Shown here: one piece after another, positions 19,650 through 26,419 of the stretch | Numbering within the stretch: position 1 is the first letter of the stretch | How the letters are laid out: every line of letters begins with the position of its first letter | Assembly: GCA_017616435.1 (NCBI GenBank) | Contig: JAFZYC010000009.1 | Location: 1-34,305, forward strand | Direction: 5' to 3' | DNA: 34,305 bases | Source of the DNA: Clostridia bacterium | GTDB taxonomy: Bacteria; Bacillota; Clostridia; Christensenellales; CAG-138 | Made by a program: the position numbers and the translations under genes | Notes under the pieces: model-generated | Databases searched by the model: none | What the model was told of the DNA's origin: nothing | The model's input: the letters and a program-made list of their open reading frames with translations, nothing else

Positions 19650-20059
19650 TTTTGCGAAACTCCTTTCAGAAGTGCGTTTATATCCACGACGGCCCTTATG
19701 AGGGAGTTCCTCGTTTTGAGCCTGACGGGTATCGCCTGTATCACGCGGGCGGGGGTCGTGCCCTCGGGGAGCATTATCTCCATCTCGTCGTCTATCTCCG
19801 GCAGCTGCTCGCCCGAGGCGAAGCTGAGCTCCGCAGTCCCGTCGCACCTGTCCTTTAAGAGTATTATCGCCCTTTCGGGGCACTGCACGGCGCAGCCTCC
19901 GCAGCCGACGCATTTTTCGGGATCGGAATACGGGCGGCCGTTCACGATTCGTATCGCGCTCAGGCTGCAGGCCTTCAAGCAGATATCGCAGTCGGAGCGG
20001 GCGCACTCTATCACGGCGGCGCGGCCCCTTTTAAGGCGTTCGGGATCGGGAATGATCAT
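19646..20059 (-). CDS. dicluster 4Fe-4S ferredoxin-like protein
   Basis: This is a 137-residue small iron-sulfur protein. Eight cysteines form two motifs: Cys19, 24, 27, 31 (spacing CxxxxCxxCxxxC) and Cys50, 53, 56, 60 (classical CxxCxxCxxxCP). It resembles ferredoxin partners of flavin-dependent amine or amino-acid dehydrogenases, which share an N-terminal RGxxAVIEC-like segment, but no such enzyme is adjacent. The C-terminal 60 residues (after about 76) are not recognised. The stop codon overlaps the pncB start (ATGA), so expression is tied to pncB. A redox job linked to NAD or nicotinate metabolism is an inference from position only. The ribosome site is weak (AGGGG about ten bases upstream). 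Confidence 0.82.
   Translation of the reverse strand: MIIPDPERLKRGRAAVIECARSDCDICLKACSLSAIRIVNGRPYSDPEKCVGCGGCAVQCPERAIILLKDRCDGTAELSFASGEQLPEIDDEMEIMLPEGTTPARVIQAIPVRLKTRNSLIRAVVDINALLKGVSQK
19660..19666 (-). promoter_or_regulatory. ribosome binding site deciding the pncB start
   Basis: AAAGGAG lies ten bases before ATG 19649 and inside the end of the ferredoxin-like gene. It supports the short pncB over the open frame reaching 20006. Confidence 0.75.
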
Positions 20060-20081
20060 ATCTTAAAACCCCTTTTTTTTT

Positions 20082-20090
20082 ATCATACCA
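20082..20090 (-). promoter_or_regulatory. extended -10 promoter of the ferredoxin-pncB unit
   Basis: On the minus strand TGGTATGAT (20082-20090) is an extended -10 (TGn plus TATGAT). No good -35 is seen. The leader would be very short, about 15 nt. Confidence 0.5.
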
Positions 20091-20129
20091 CGTTTTGCCG
20101 CGAAAAGCCATAATAAAAAACGCATTTGA

Positions 20130-20158
20130 TTGACTGCGGGCGGCTGAATTGTTATAAT
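20130..20158 (+). promoter_or_regulatory. sigma-A promoter of the glycosyltransferase gene
   Basis: TTGACT (20130-20135) and TATAAT (20153-20158) are spaced by 17 bp, 34 bp before the ATG. It diverges from the ferredoxin-pncB promoter. Confidence 0.85.
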
Positions 20159-20191
20159 AACGGAAATACTTACCGGCAAACGGAGGTCATT

Positions 20192-21124
20192 ATGGAAAAG
20201 ATGCTTTCGCTCATAGTCCCCGTCTACAACGAGGAGGAGGTCCTTCCCGTCTCCTTTGAGAAGATGGACGCCGAGATGAAGAAGCTCGGCTACCCCTATG
20301 AGATAATCTACGTGAACGACGGCAGCCGCGACGGCTCCATGAAGATACTGCGCGCGATCGCCGCCGAAAACCCGCACGTCAAGGTGCGCTCCTTCAGCCG
20401 CAACTTCGGCCATCAGCTCGCGGTCACCTGCGGCATGGACGCCGCGAAGGGCGACGCGCTCATAATAATCGACGTCGACCTGCAGGATCCGCCCGAGGTC
20501 ATCGCGGAGATGGTCAAGGCGTGGGAGAACGGCGCGGATATCGCCTACGGCAAGAGGCTAAAGAGGAAGGGCGAAACGCTCTTCAAGAAGATCACGGCCT
20601 TCGCGTATTACCGCGTGCTCGATTTCATGAGCGGCTCCGCGATACCCCTCGACACGGGCGATTTCCGCCTGATCGACCGCAAGGTGGCGGACGTGTTCTT
20701 AAAGATGCGCGAGCATAACCGCTTTTTAAGGGGCATGAGCGGCTGGATGGGCTTTGAGGCCGTTCCCGTGGAGTACGTGAGGAACGAGCGCTACGCCGGC
20801 AAGACCAAGTACACGCTCAAAAAGATGCTGCGCTTGGCCTCCGACGGGATAGTCAACTTCTCCGACAGGCCTCTGACGCTCTGCGGCGCGCTCGGCGTTT
20901 TCCTCATGGCGCTCACGTTTTTGGGGCTTATCGCCCTCATAGTGCTCGCCTGCTGCCGCGTCTCCTTCCCCGCGTGGCTCTGGGCGCTCTGCGGCGGGGT
21001 GTTCCTGCAGGGAGCGATCTTCATCGCGCTCTGGGTGCAGGGGCTTTACATGAACCGCATGTATGACGAATTAAAGAACAGGCCGCTGTACATCGTCGCG
21101 GAAGAGCTGAATATGGATGAGTGA
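20192..21124 (+). CDS. membrane-anchored family 2 glycosyltransferase (GtrB/DPM1-like)
   Basis: The 310-residue protein has a cytoplasmic GT2 (GT-A fold) domain with LIVPVYNEEE (7-16), VNDGSRDGS (41-49) and the metal-binding DVDLQDPPE (94-102). It ends in two membrane helices (about 229-254 and 262-285). This layout matches enzymes such as GtrB or dolichyl/polyprenyl-phosphate sugar synthases, which transfer a sugar from a nucleotide donor to undecaprenyl phosphate on the inner face of the membrane. The sugar cannot be deduced. No flippase or second glycosyltransferase is adjacent, so it appears to act alone or with genes elsewhere. The GGAGG at 20182-20186 fixes the start. Confidence 0.93.
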   Translation: MEKMLSLIVPVYNEEEVLPVSFEKMDAEMKKLGYPYEIIYVNDGSRDGSMKILRAIAAENPHVKVRSFSRNFGHQLAVTCGMDAAKGDALIIIDVDLQDPPEVIAEMVKAWENGADIAYGKRLKRKGETLFKKITAFAYYRVLDFMSGSAIPLDTGDFRLIDRKVADVFLKMREHNRFLRGMSGWMGFEAVPVEYVRNERYAGKTKYTLKKMLRLASDGIVNFSDRPLTLCGALGVFLMALTFLGLIALIVLACCRVSFPAWLWALCGGVFLQGAIFIALWVQGLYMNRMYDELKNRPLYIVAEELNMDE

Positions 21125-21135
21125 CGGGAATAAAA

Positions 21136-21172
21136 CGGCCCGGTGCGGTTTGAGCCGCCCCGGGCTTTTTTT
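21136..21172. terminator. bidirectional terminator between the glycosyltransferase gene and spoIIP
   Basis: GCCCGG (21138-21143) pairs with CCGGGC (21160-21165), with an inner GCGG/CCGC stem and a six-base loop, followed by seven T on the + strand. On the minus strand the hairpin is followed by GTTTTATT, so it can also end spoIIP. Confidence 0.9.
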
Positions 21173-22151
21173 ATTCTCCGTTCAGGGCGGCTATCGCCCT
21201 TGCGAGGTACTCCATTGAGTTCATCGCCATCTCGAGTGTGTTCGCGTTGTGCCCCACCTCCACGAGGAGGCATTTGTCGGAGACCTGCTGATTGTATTTG
21301 CCGGATTTGACGCGGACGTTGCGCATGAACCGGCTGTTGTAGGAAAGGAGCGTATCCGTCAGCGTCAGCGCGAGCCGGTAGTTCGATTCGAAATCGGGCA
21401 TATCGTTTTCAGTGTCGCTCTCCTCCGGCGAGTACTGGGAGCTCTTGCCGCTCTTGCCGGTGCCCACGACGAACATCATGCGCGCGCATTTCTTGCCGTC
21501 GACCGTCACGTAATCGTCCTCGAAGCCCGTATCGCCGACCCCGTCGCGATGAAGGTCGATGAACATCTCGAGCGAGGGGTAGAGCTCCTTGTAGCGACGC
21601 ATGGTCTCGAGCGAACGCATATAGGCGGAGGTCAAAAGCGGCTGCTCGTGCCGCTCCGTCGCGTGTATGGCGTATATGCCGTACTCCTCCCGGAGTATCC
21701 TGCAGAGCTCCTCCCCCACGGCTATGACGTTCTTTGTCTCGTCCTCCGTGCGGCAGTTGCCGCTGGGCTCATACGTCGAATCGGGCGTCTGGCGGTAGGC
21801 CTCCGTGTCGTGCGTGTGGTAGACGAGCACCTTTGGCTCCGCCCCCGTGAGGGTGACGCCCGCGCCCGAGGGCGAGATGCCCATGAGCTTTATTATGACC
21901 TCCGGGCTGACGTCCTTGTCCACATCGGCAAGGCGTATGTATATGGAGGGATCGGGCGTCGGATCGGTCCGCTGCACAGGTCCCTCCGGCGCGGTGACGG
22001 CCACTATGTTCGCCTGAAACGGGGCGGGCAGCGCTTTTGCCGCGAGCAGCGAGAGCATTATGAGCACCGCGGCGAGCAGCGCCGCCGCCCTCTCCGCCAT
22101 CCTTCGCGCCTCGCTGCGGCGCGCTCTTATCTCCCTCTTCGGCGCAGACAT
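21171..22151 (-). CDS. spoIIP: stage II sporulation protein P
   Basis: SpoIIP is a membrane-anchored cell-wall amidase/endopeptidase. With SpoIID and SpoIIM it degrades septal peptidoglycan to drive engulfment of the forespore. The 326-residue product has an N-terminal membrane helix (about 22-40) and a short extracytoplasmic linker. The catalytic domain carries the zinc-region motifs YHTHDTEAY (111-119), DLHRDGVGD (199-207) and LLVEVGHNANT (295-305). ATG 22151 (GGGAGG nine bases upstream) is preferred over the in-frame TTG at 22154; both fit. A sigma-E-like promoter lies 35 bp upstream. Its presence shows that the organism's lineage makes, or made, endospores. Confidence 0.95.
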   Translation of the reverse strand: MSAPKREIRARRSEARRMAERAAALLAAVLIMLSLLAAKALPAPFQANIVAVTAPEGPVQRTDPTPDPSIYIRLADVDKDVSPEVIIKLMGISPSGAGVTLTGAEPKVLVYHTHDTEAYRQTPDSTYEPSGNCRTEDETKNVIAVGEELCRILREEYGIYAIHATERHEQPLLTSAYMRSLETMRRYKELYPSLEMFIDLHRDGVGDTGFEDDYVTVDGKKCARMMFVVGTGKSGKSSQYSPEESDTENDMPDFESNYRLALTLTDTLLSYNSRFMRNVRVKSGKYNQQVSDKCLLVEVGHNANTLEMAMNSMEYLARAIAALNGE

Positions 22152-22185
22152 CAAGTCCCGCCTCCCTTCGTTGGTTTCAATATAA

Positions 22186-22215
22186 ATATTATGCTTGATC
22201 TTTTAGCATTATGAC
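22186..22215 (-). promoter_or_regulatory. sigma-E-like promoter of spoIIP
   Basis: On the minus strand GTCATAAT (22208-22215) is followed after 14 bp by CATAATAT (22186-22193). This resembles the mother-cell sigma-E pattern (-35 ending ATATT, -10 CATACA-T). Sigma-E control of spoIIP is established in Bacillus subtilis. A sigma-A reading of the same bases is poor. Confidence 0.5.
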
Positions 22216-22292
22216 AGAATAAACGGCATCGTTTTCGCGGCACATTTTTTGCCGATCTCAACATGGCAGATATCCCTCGGCGGGCTTTGTTC

Positions 22293-22421
22293 TTTGAAAT
22301 ACTGCGGATTTGTCCGCAGGAGCAGCAGATCCTGCTTGCGCGGTCGCGTTCCGCACCTCTCGCGGTGCGGCGCTGCTGACCCGCAGCGGCTCGCTCAGCT
22401 CGCGCCGGCCTGCGTTTCAGA
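22293..22421. ncRNA. candidate multi-branched structured RNA element
   Basis: This non-coding stretch folds into a closed multi-branch structure on paper. The closing helix is TTTGAAA (22293-22299) with TTTCAGA (22415-22421). Arm 1 is CTGCGGA/TCCGCAG with a TTTG loop (22302-22319). Arm 2 is AGCAGC/GCTGCT (22321-22326 with 22372-22377), enclosing CCGCACC/GGTGCGG (22351-22370). Arm 3 is CGCAGCGGC with GCCG and CTGCG, with a two-base bulge (22382-22414). The element lies upstream of both the spoIIP and pepQ promoters, so it is in neither leader. No known RNA family is recognised, and neither the transcribed strand nor its promoter can be assigned. Confidence 0.35.
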
Positions 22422-22507
22422 TCAGCCGGTCGTCTCTTGATGACCCTATCGTCAAAACAAGCCGTCATATTGCCGCCCTAACAGGCAAAAACGGGAACGA
22501 TTTTTGT

Positions 22508-22547
22508 AAAAAACAGCCTTTTGCACGGCGCAAAGTCCAAAAAGGCT
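22508..22547 (-). terminator. orphan minus-strand intrinsic terminator
   Basis: On the minus strand AGCCTTTT/AAAAGGCT (22540-22547 with 22515-22522) is followed by G and six T (complement of 22508-22513). No leftward gene ends here. It would stop transcripts antisense to the pepQ leader before they enter the structured element. It abuts the pepQ -35 box. Confidence 0.5.
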
Positions 22548-22548
22548 C

Positions 22549-22578
22549 TTGTTATCCGCCTCCTCGGTGTGTTATAAT
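22549..22578 (+). promoter_or_regulatory. sigma-A promoter of pepQ-efp
   Basis: TTGTTA (22549-22554) and TATAAT (22573-22578) are spaced by 18 bp. Transcription from about 22585 gives a leader of about 100 nt that is strongly structured. Confidence 0.75.
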
Positions 22579-22602
22579 AATATGTTGTATAAGAGGGCGT
22601 AT

Positions 22603-22670
22603 GCCTTCCGCGGGGGCCCGTCTCCCGCAGGGAAGGCCGCGCCGATATCCGTGCCGCCATTTCGGGCGGC
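22603..22670 (+). other. double hairpin in the pepQ leader
   Basis: The leader forms a long stem: GCCTTCC plus GCGGG (22603-22614) pairs with CCCGC plus GGAAGGC (22624-22637), with a two-base bulge. A second stem, GCCGCC/GGCGGC (22653-22658 with 22665-22670), ends just before the Shine-Dalgarno GGAAGGGAG (22671-22679). Neither hairpin has a T tract. The arrangement could stabilise the mRNA or modulate ribosome loading; no known riboswitch is recognised. Confidence 0.5.
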
Positions 22671-22686
22671 GGAAGGGAGTTATCAA

Positions 22687-23757
22687 ATGTTAGTCGAAAG
22701 ATGCGAAAAGCTGATGAAAGTACTGCGCGAGGCGGGCCTTGACGGCGCCCTCATCACCTCCGGCACGAACATCCGCTATTTCTCCAACTTCACGAGCGAC
22801 GAGGCAGTACTCATCGTGACGGAAAACCGCCGCGTGCTGCTGACCGATTTCCGCTACACCATCCAGGCGAAGGAGCAGTGCGGCACAGAGATCGAGGTCA
22901 AGGAGACCTCCCGCGCGATCGCTACGGACGAGATCGCCGCGGTGCTCAATGAGGTCGGCGCGAAGAAGTGCGCCTTTGAGGACGGGTATCTGACCGTCCG
23001 CGCGTTCAACAGCTACAAGGAGCTGCCCGTCGAGCTCGTTCCCATGACGCCGGAGATCGACCGCTGCAGGCTCGTCAAGAACGAGTACGAGATCGAGTGC
23101 ATGGCCAAGGCCCAGTCCATCGCGGACGAGGCTTTTGCCGAGCTTCTGACCGTCATCCATGCGGGCATGACCGAAAAGGAGGTCGCTAACGAGCTGGATC
23201 ACCTGCTCCGCAGGCACGGCGCGGAGGAGAACTCCTTCGATACCATCGTCGGCTCCGGCCCGAACGGCGCGCTCTGTCACGCCCTGCCCGGCCCCAGGAA
23301 GCTGCAGGAGGGCGATCTTGTGGTCATCGACTTCGGCGCGAAGTACAACGGCTACTGCTCCGATATGACAAGGACGATCGCGATCGGCGAGCCCTCGGAT
23401 GAGCTTAAGAAGATCTATGACATCGTCCGCCGCGCACAGCAGGCCGCGCTCGACGCGCTCCGCCCCAACATGAGCGCGCAGGAGCTCGACGCCATCGCGC
23501 GCGACGTCATCACGGCGGAGGGCTACGGCCCCTGCTTCGGGCATTCGCTGGGTCACGGCTTCGGCCTTGACATCCACGAGGCCCCCTATGCGAGCACAAG
23601 GTCGAAGGACACCCTCGTTCCCGGCTCCACGATCACCGTTGAGCCCGGCATATATGTCGAGGGCCTCGGCGGCGTCCGCATAGAGGACGACTGCGTCCTC
23701 ACCGAGGACGGGTATCTGGATCTCGCCCACACGGCGAAGGATCTCATAATTTTGTAA
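22687..23757 (+). CDS. pepQ: Xaa-Pro peptidase, M24 family (PepQ/PepP-like)
   Basis: This is a dimetal aminopeptidase P or prolidase-type enzyme that cleaves Xaa-Pro bonds in cytoplasmic peptides. The 356-residue protein has the creatinase N-terminal domain (about 1-125) and the M24 pita-bread domain. All five metal ligands are visible: Asp215 (VIDFG), Asp226 (CSDMTRT), His290 (GHGFGLDIHE), Glu319 (TVEPGIY) and Glu333 (RIEDD). The start ATG 22687 has GGAAGGGAG upstream; the open frame continues back to 22549 but overlaps the promoter. It is followed by efp after 63 bp. This pairing is common in Bacillota and brings together proline-peptide breakdown and proline-stall relief. Confidence 0.93.
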   Translation: MLVERCEKLMKVLREAGLDGALITSGTNIRYFSNFTSDEAVLIVTENRRVLLTDFRYTIQAKEQCGTEIEVKETSRAIATDEIAAVLNEVGAKKCAFEDGYLTVRAFNSYKELPVELVPMTPEIDRCRLVKNEYEIECMAKAQSIADEAFAELLTVIHAGMTEKEVANELDHLLRRHGAEENSFDTIVGSGPNGALCHALPGPRKLQEGDLVVIDFGAKYNGYCSDMTRTIAIGEPSDELKKIYDIVRRAQQAALDALRPNMSAQELDAIARDVITAEGYGPCFGHSLGHGFGLDIHEAPYASTRSKDTLVPGSTITVEPGIYVEGLGGVRIEDDCVLTEDGYLDLAHTAKDLIIL

Positions 23758-23820
23758 CCTTATGCGGTTTTCGTCCGCTTCGGTATAAAGCAAACAATTA
23801 ATATTATTTGGAGGTAACTT

Positions 23821-24378
23821 ATGATTTTAGCAGGCGATTTTCGCAAAGGCGTCACCGTTGAGATAGACGGCCAGGTCTGGTCCATTGCCGATTTCCAGCA
23901 CGTAAAGCCCGGCAAGGGCGCGGCGTTCGTACGCACCCGTTTGAAGAACGTCATGACCGGCGCGGTCCTTGAAAAGACCTTCTCCCCCACCGACAAGTAC
24001 CCTCTCGCACACATCGAGACGCGCGAGATGCAGTACCTCTACAATGACGGCGATCTCTATATCTTCATGGACGTAGAGAACTACGAGCAACTCGAGCTCA
24101 ATCACGAGCAGGTCGAGGACGCCATCAACTTCATCGTAGAGAACATGAACGTCACCATCCGCTTCTACAAGGGCAAGGCGTTCTCCGTTGCGGCTCCCAA
24201 CTTTGTCGAGCTCACCATCACCGAGTGCGAGCCCGGCGTCCGCGGCGATACCGCGACCAACGTCACCAAGCAGGCGACCGTCGAGACCGGCTACACCGTA
24301 AACGTTCCCCTCTTCGTGAACGAGGGCGACCGCATCCGCATCGACACCCGCACCGGCGAGTACATGGAGCGCTGCTGA
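23821..24378 (+). CDS. efp: translation elongation factor P
   Basis: EF-P binds between the ribosomal P and E sites and relieves stalling at consecutive prolines. The 185-residue protein has the three-barrel length. The modification loop reads [11 protein letters not shown] with Lys32, the residue that carries 5-aminopentanol in B. subtilis. No modification enzyme is recognised in the window. The Shine-Dalgarno GGAGGT (23810-23815) fixes the start. It lies between pepQ and the acidic CD1247-type gene, with no terminator on either side, so the three probably form one transcript. Codon use is of the highly expressed type. Confidence 0.97.
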   Translation: MILAGDFRKGVTVEIDGQVWSIADFQHVKPGKGAAFVRTRLKNVMTGAVLEKTFSPTDKYPLAHIETREMQYLYNDGDLYIFMDVENYEQLELNHEQVEDAINFIVENMNVTIRFYKGKAFSVAAPNFVELTITECEPGVRGDTATNVTKQATVETGYTVNVPLFVNEGDRIRIDTRTGEYMERC

Positions 24379-24389
24379 GGTTTGCCGTT

Positions 24390-24779
24390 ATGAAAGAAAA
24401 GATCGCTTACCTGCGCGGGCTCATGGACGGCATGAAGCTGCCCGATGACGACAACGCGAAGCTCCTCCGCGCCATAGCGGAGTGCCTCGATACCATGGCC
24501 GACGAGATCGAGTCCGAATCCGCGAGGATCGACCTGATCGAGGGCGATATGGACGAGATCAACGACGATCTCGACGAGCTGGACGAGCTCGTGGGCTTCC
24601 TCATCGAGGATGAGGAGGAGTGCTGCGGCGAATGCTGCGACGACGAGGACTGGGAGGACGATTTCGATTTCTTCACCTGCCCCAATTGCGGCGAGGTAGT
24701 CCCCCTTGACGAGGAGGCGCTGAACGAGGAGTCGGATCCCATCTGCCCCAAGTGCAACGCAAAGCTCTTCGGCGAATAA
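24390..24779 (+). CDS. acidic zinc-ribbon protein, CD1247 N-terminal domain family
   Basis: This is a 129-residue, strongly acidic protein. A helical N-terminal part (1 to about 75, MKEKIAYLRGLMDGM then Asp/Glu-rich heptad-like repeats) is followed by CCGECC (78-83) and a zinc ribbon with CPNC (97-100) and CPKC (119-122). The layout fits the uncharacterised clostridial family named after CD1247 of Clostridioides difficile. It starts 11 bp after efp, with GAGG overlapping the efp stop region. Its function is unknown; the operon position suggests a translation or stress link, which is inference only. Confidence 0.8.
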   Translation: MKEKIAYLRGLMDGMKLPDDDNAKLLRAIAECLDTMADEIESESARIDLIEGDMDEINDDLDELDELVGFLIEDEEECCGECCDDEDWEDDFDFFTCPNCGEVVPLDEEALNEESDPICPKCNAKLFGE

Positions 24780-24789
24780 AAGCCGATTG

Positions 24790-24819
24790 CAGCAGGCCGC
24801 TTATGCGGCCTGCTGTTTT
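24790..24819 (+). terminator. terminator of the pepQ-efp operon
   Basis: CAGCAGGCCGC (24790-24800) and GCGGCCTGCTG (24805-24815) form an 11-bp stem with a TTAT loop, followed by TTTTC. Confidence 0.9.
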
Positions 24820-24833
24820 CTGTTGACCTGAAA

Positions 24834-24839
24834 AAGGAG
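24834..24839 (+). promoter_or_regulatory. ribosome binding site for a GTG start
   Basis: AAGGAG is eight bases before GTG 24848. The nearby ATG (at 24855) is out of frame, so GTG is the only start that gives the intact lipoprotein signal. Confidence 0.8.
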
Positions 24840-24847
24840 CCCCAAGC

Positions 24848-26311
24848 GTGAAAAGATGGCTGCTGATACTTGCGGCGCTGCTCATGCTCCTGACCGCCTG
24901 CTCGCAGGCTTCGGTCGAGGAGCCGGAGCCGACCGCGCGATACACGGATGAGCCCGAGCCGACGTCCGCCCAAAGGGAGGCGCCGTACACGGTCGGTTCC
25001 GCGTACAGCTGCATCTGGGAGCGCGAGCGCGACCGCAAGTGGGAGGAGGACATAGCGTTCTTCGCGGACGAGTACCTCCATCCCAACCTCGGGCATCCCC
25101 TCCTTTCCGACCGCAGCACGACCGTGCGGATATTCAACGATCCCGTGCTGCGCTATTCGACGACGAGCCTTAAAAGCTTTTTCGACGAGGCCGTGCGGGA
25201 CGAGTTCGTCCGCCTTGTGAACGAGCTCATATTCGACGTGCCGTATATCGACGATATCTCCATATCGATAAGGCTCGCCGAGATCGCGGCGCTTTTGGAG
25301 GACGGGCATTCCTTCGTCCGCGTCCCCGTTGAAGAGGCGTTCCCCCTCTACATAGTGCCGGTCGCGGGCGCGGACGGCCCTGAGTGGGCGGTCGATTTCG
25401 CCCCGTCCAAGTACAGGGACATACTCGGATGGAGGCTCACGGCGATAAACGGCGTGCCGGTGCTCGACATTGCGGATCTCATGCGGCCGTTCGTCTCATA
25501 CGAGGCGGAGCCTTGGTTCCTCTTCGTCGCCATGCGCTACCGCATGCTTTTGAACTGCGGCGTGCTTCGCTATATCGGCATAATGGGGCCGGAGCGGAGC
25601 GCGGTGATGACGCTCGAGGGGCCGAACGGCGAGACGCGCGAATTGGAGATGCTCTCCCGGGCTGCGGAGGCGATGTGGCACGACGCCGCGGGCTACCATT
25701 CCGATTCCGGCAAGGCCGAGGGCGATACGGGCACGCTGCTCATGGAGCGGTATCCCGAAAAGGACGTCTGGTACACGCTGCTCCGCGGCGGAGAGGCGCT
25801 TTACATACGGTTCAATACCTGCGTCGTGGACGAATCGACGGGCGGGATCGTGGAGGACGCCTTCGATGCGGCGGAGAACGCCGGGAAGCTTGAAAAGGTG
25901 ATAGTCGATTTCCGCTCCAACACGGGCGGGTACGCGGACCTGAGCGGCAATTTCCTGCCGCTCGCGACCGCGCTGAAGACCTCCGGCGCCGAGGTCTACG
26001 TGCTCATCGACGGCGGCTCGTTCTCCGCGGGGGTGGGCATCCCCGCGATGCTCAAGCGGCGCATAGAGGGCGTGACTCTCATAGGCACGCCCGCTGGCCA
26101 GCCGACGGCGTTCTTCTTCTCCGGCAAGTTCGAGCTGCCCAATTCGGGCATATACTGCCAGTGCTCCTCGACATACGGGGATTTCTGGCCGGGAAACGAC
26201 GACCTTTCCCTCATGCCCGACGTGACGGTCGAGCGCTCCTACGAGGATTACATCGAGGGAGTTGACAGCGTGCTCGAATACATACTGGACGGCAGCGTAT
26301 CCCCGCAATAA
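24848..26311 (+). CDS. S41-family peptidase-like lipoprotein
   Basis: This is a 487-residue predicted lipoprotein. It starts at GTG and has a hydrophobic signal ending in the lipobox LTAC (Cys18), then a Pro/Glu-rich linker (about 20-48). The C-terminal half resembles tail-specific (S41) peptidases: LEDGHSF (150-156), a PDZ-less AINGVPV segment (199-205), VIVDFRSNTGG (351-361) and DGGSFSAGV (388-396), with Ser393 or Ser391 the likely nucleophile, followed by IGTPAGQPT. The usual lysine of CtpA-type dyads is not obvious. It may be active through another base, as in the divergent S41 proteins of gut Clostridia, or act as a binder. No promoter of its own is clear, so some readthrough from the efp operon is possible. 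Confidence 0.82.
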   Translation: MKRWLLILAALLMLLTACSQASVEEPEPTARYTDEPEPTSAQREAPYTVGSAYSCIWERERDRKWEEDIAFFADEYLHPNLGHPLLSDRSTTVRIFNDPVLRYSTTSLKSFFDEAVRDEFVRLVNELIFDVPYIDDISISIRLAEIAALLEDGHSFVRVPVEEAFPLYIVPVAGADGPEWAVDFAPSKYRDILGWRLTAINGVPVLDIADLMRPFVSYEAEPWFLFVAMRYRMLLNCGVLRYIGIMGPERSAVMTLEGPNGETRELEMLSRAAEAMWHDAAGYHSDSGKAEGDTGTLLMERYPEKDVWYTLLRGGEALYIRFNTCVVDESTGGIVEDAFDAAENAGKLEKVIVDFRSNTGGYADLSGNFLPLATALKTSGAEVYVLIDGGSFSAGVGIPAMLKRRIEGVTLIGTPAGQPTAFFFSGKFELPNSGIYCQCSSTYGDFWPGNDDLSLMPDVTVERSYEDYIEGVDSVLEYILDGSVSPQ

Positions 26312-26326
26312 AACACGAACGATATG

Positions 26327-26360
26327 AGCCCGGGAAATGTTTCCCGGGCTTATTGACTTT
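26327..26360 (+). terminator. terminator of the S41-like gene
   Basis: AGCCCGGGAAA (26327-26337) is a perfect inverted repeat of TTTCCCGGGCT (26340-26350), followed by TATTGACTTT. The end of this terminator overlaps the -35 box of the next promoter. Confidence 0.8.
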
Positions 26361-26381
26361 ATGGGCGCGCACATATAAAAT
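26353..26381 (+). promoter_or_regulatory. sigma-A promoter of the MATE gene
   Basis: TTGACT (26353-26358) and TAAAAT (26376-26381) are spaced by 17 bp. Transcription would begin near 26388. Confidence 0.7.
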
Positions 26382-26419
26382 GATGTCATAAATCATTGAA
26401 AAGGCAACTCGGATCCGGA

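Noticed and set aside
19650..20006. N-terminal extension of pncB
   Set aside because: The frame is open, but it overlaps the Fe-S gene in another frame, lacks family similarity, and a Shine-Dalgarno supports the ATG at 19649.
22151..22468. Possible small coding genes in the spoIIP-pepQ gap (both strands)
   Set aside because: The translations are low-complexity Arg/Ala-rich with no ribosome site. The bases instead fit paired RNA-like arms.
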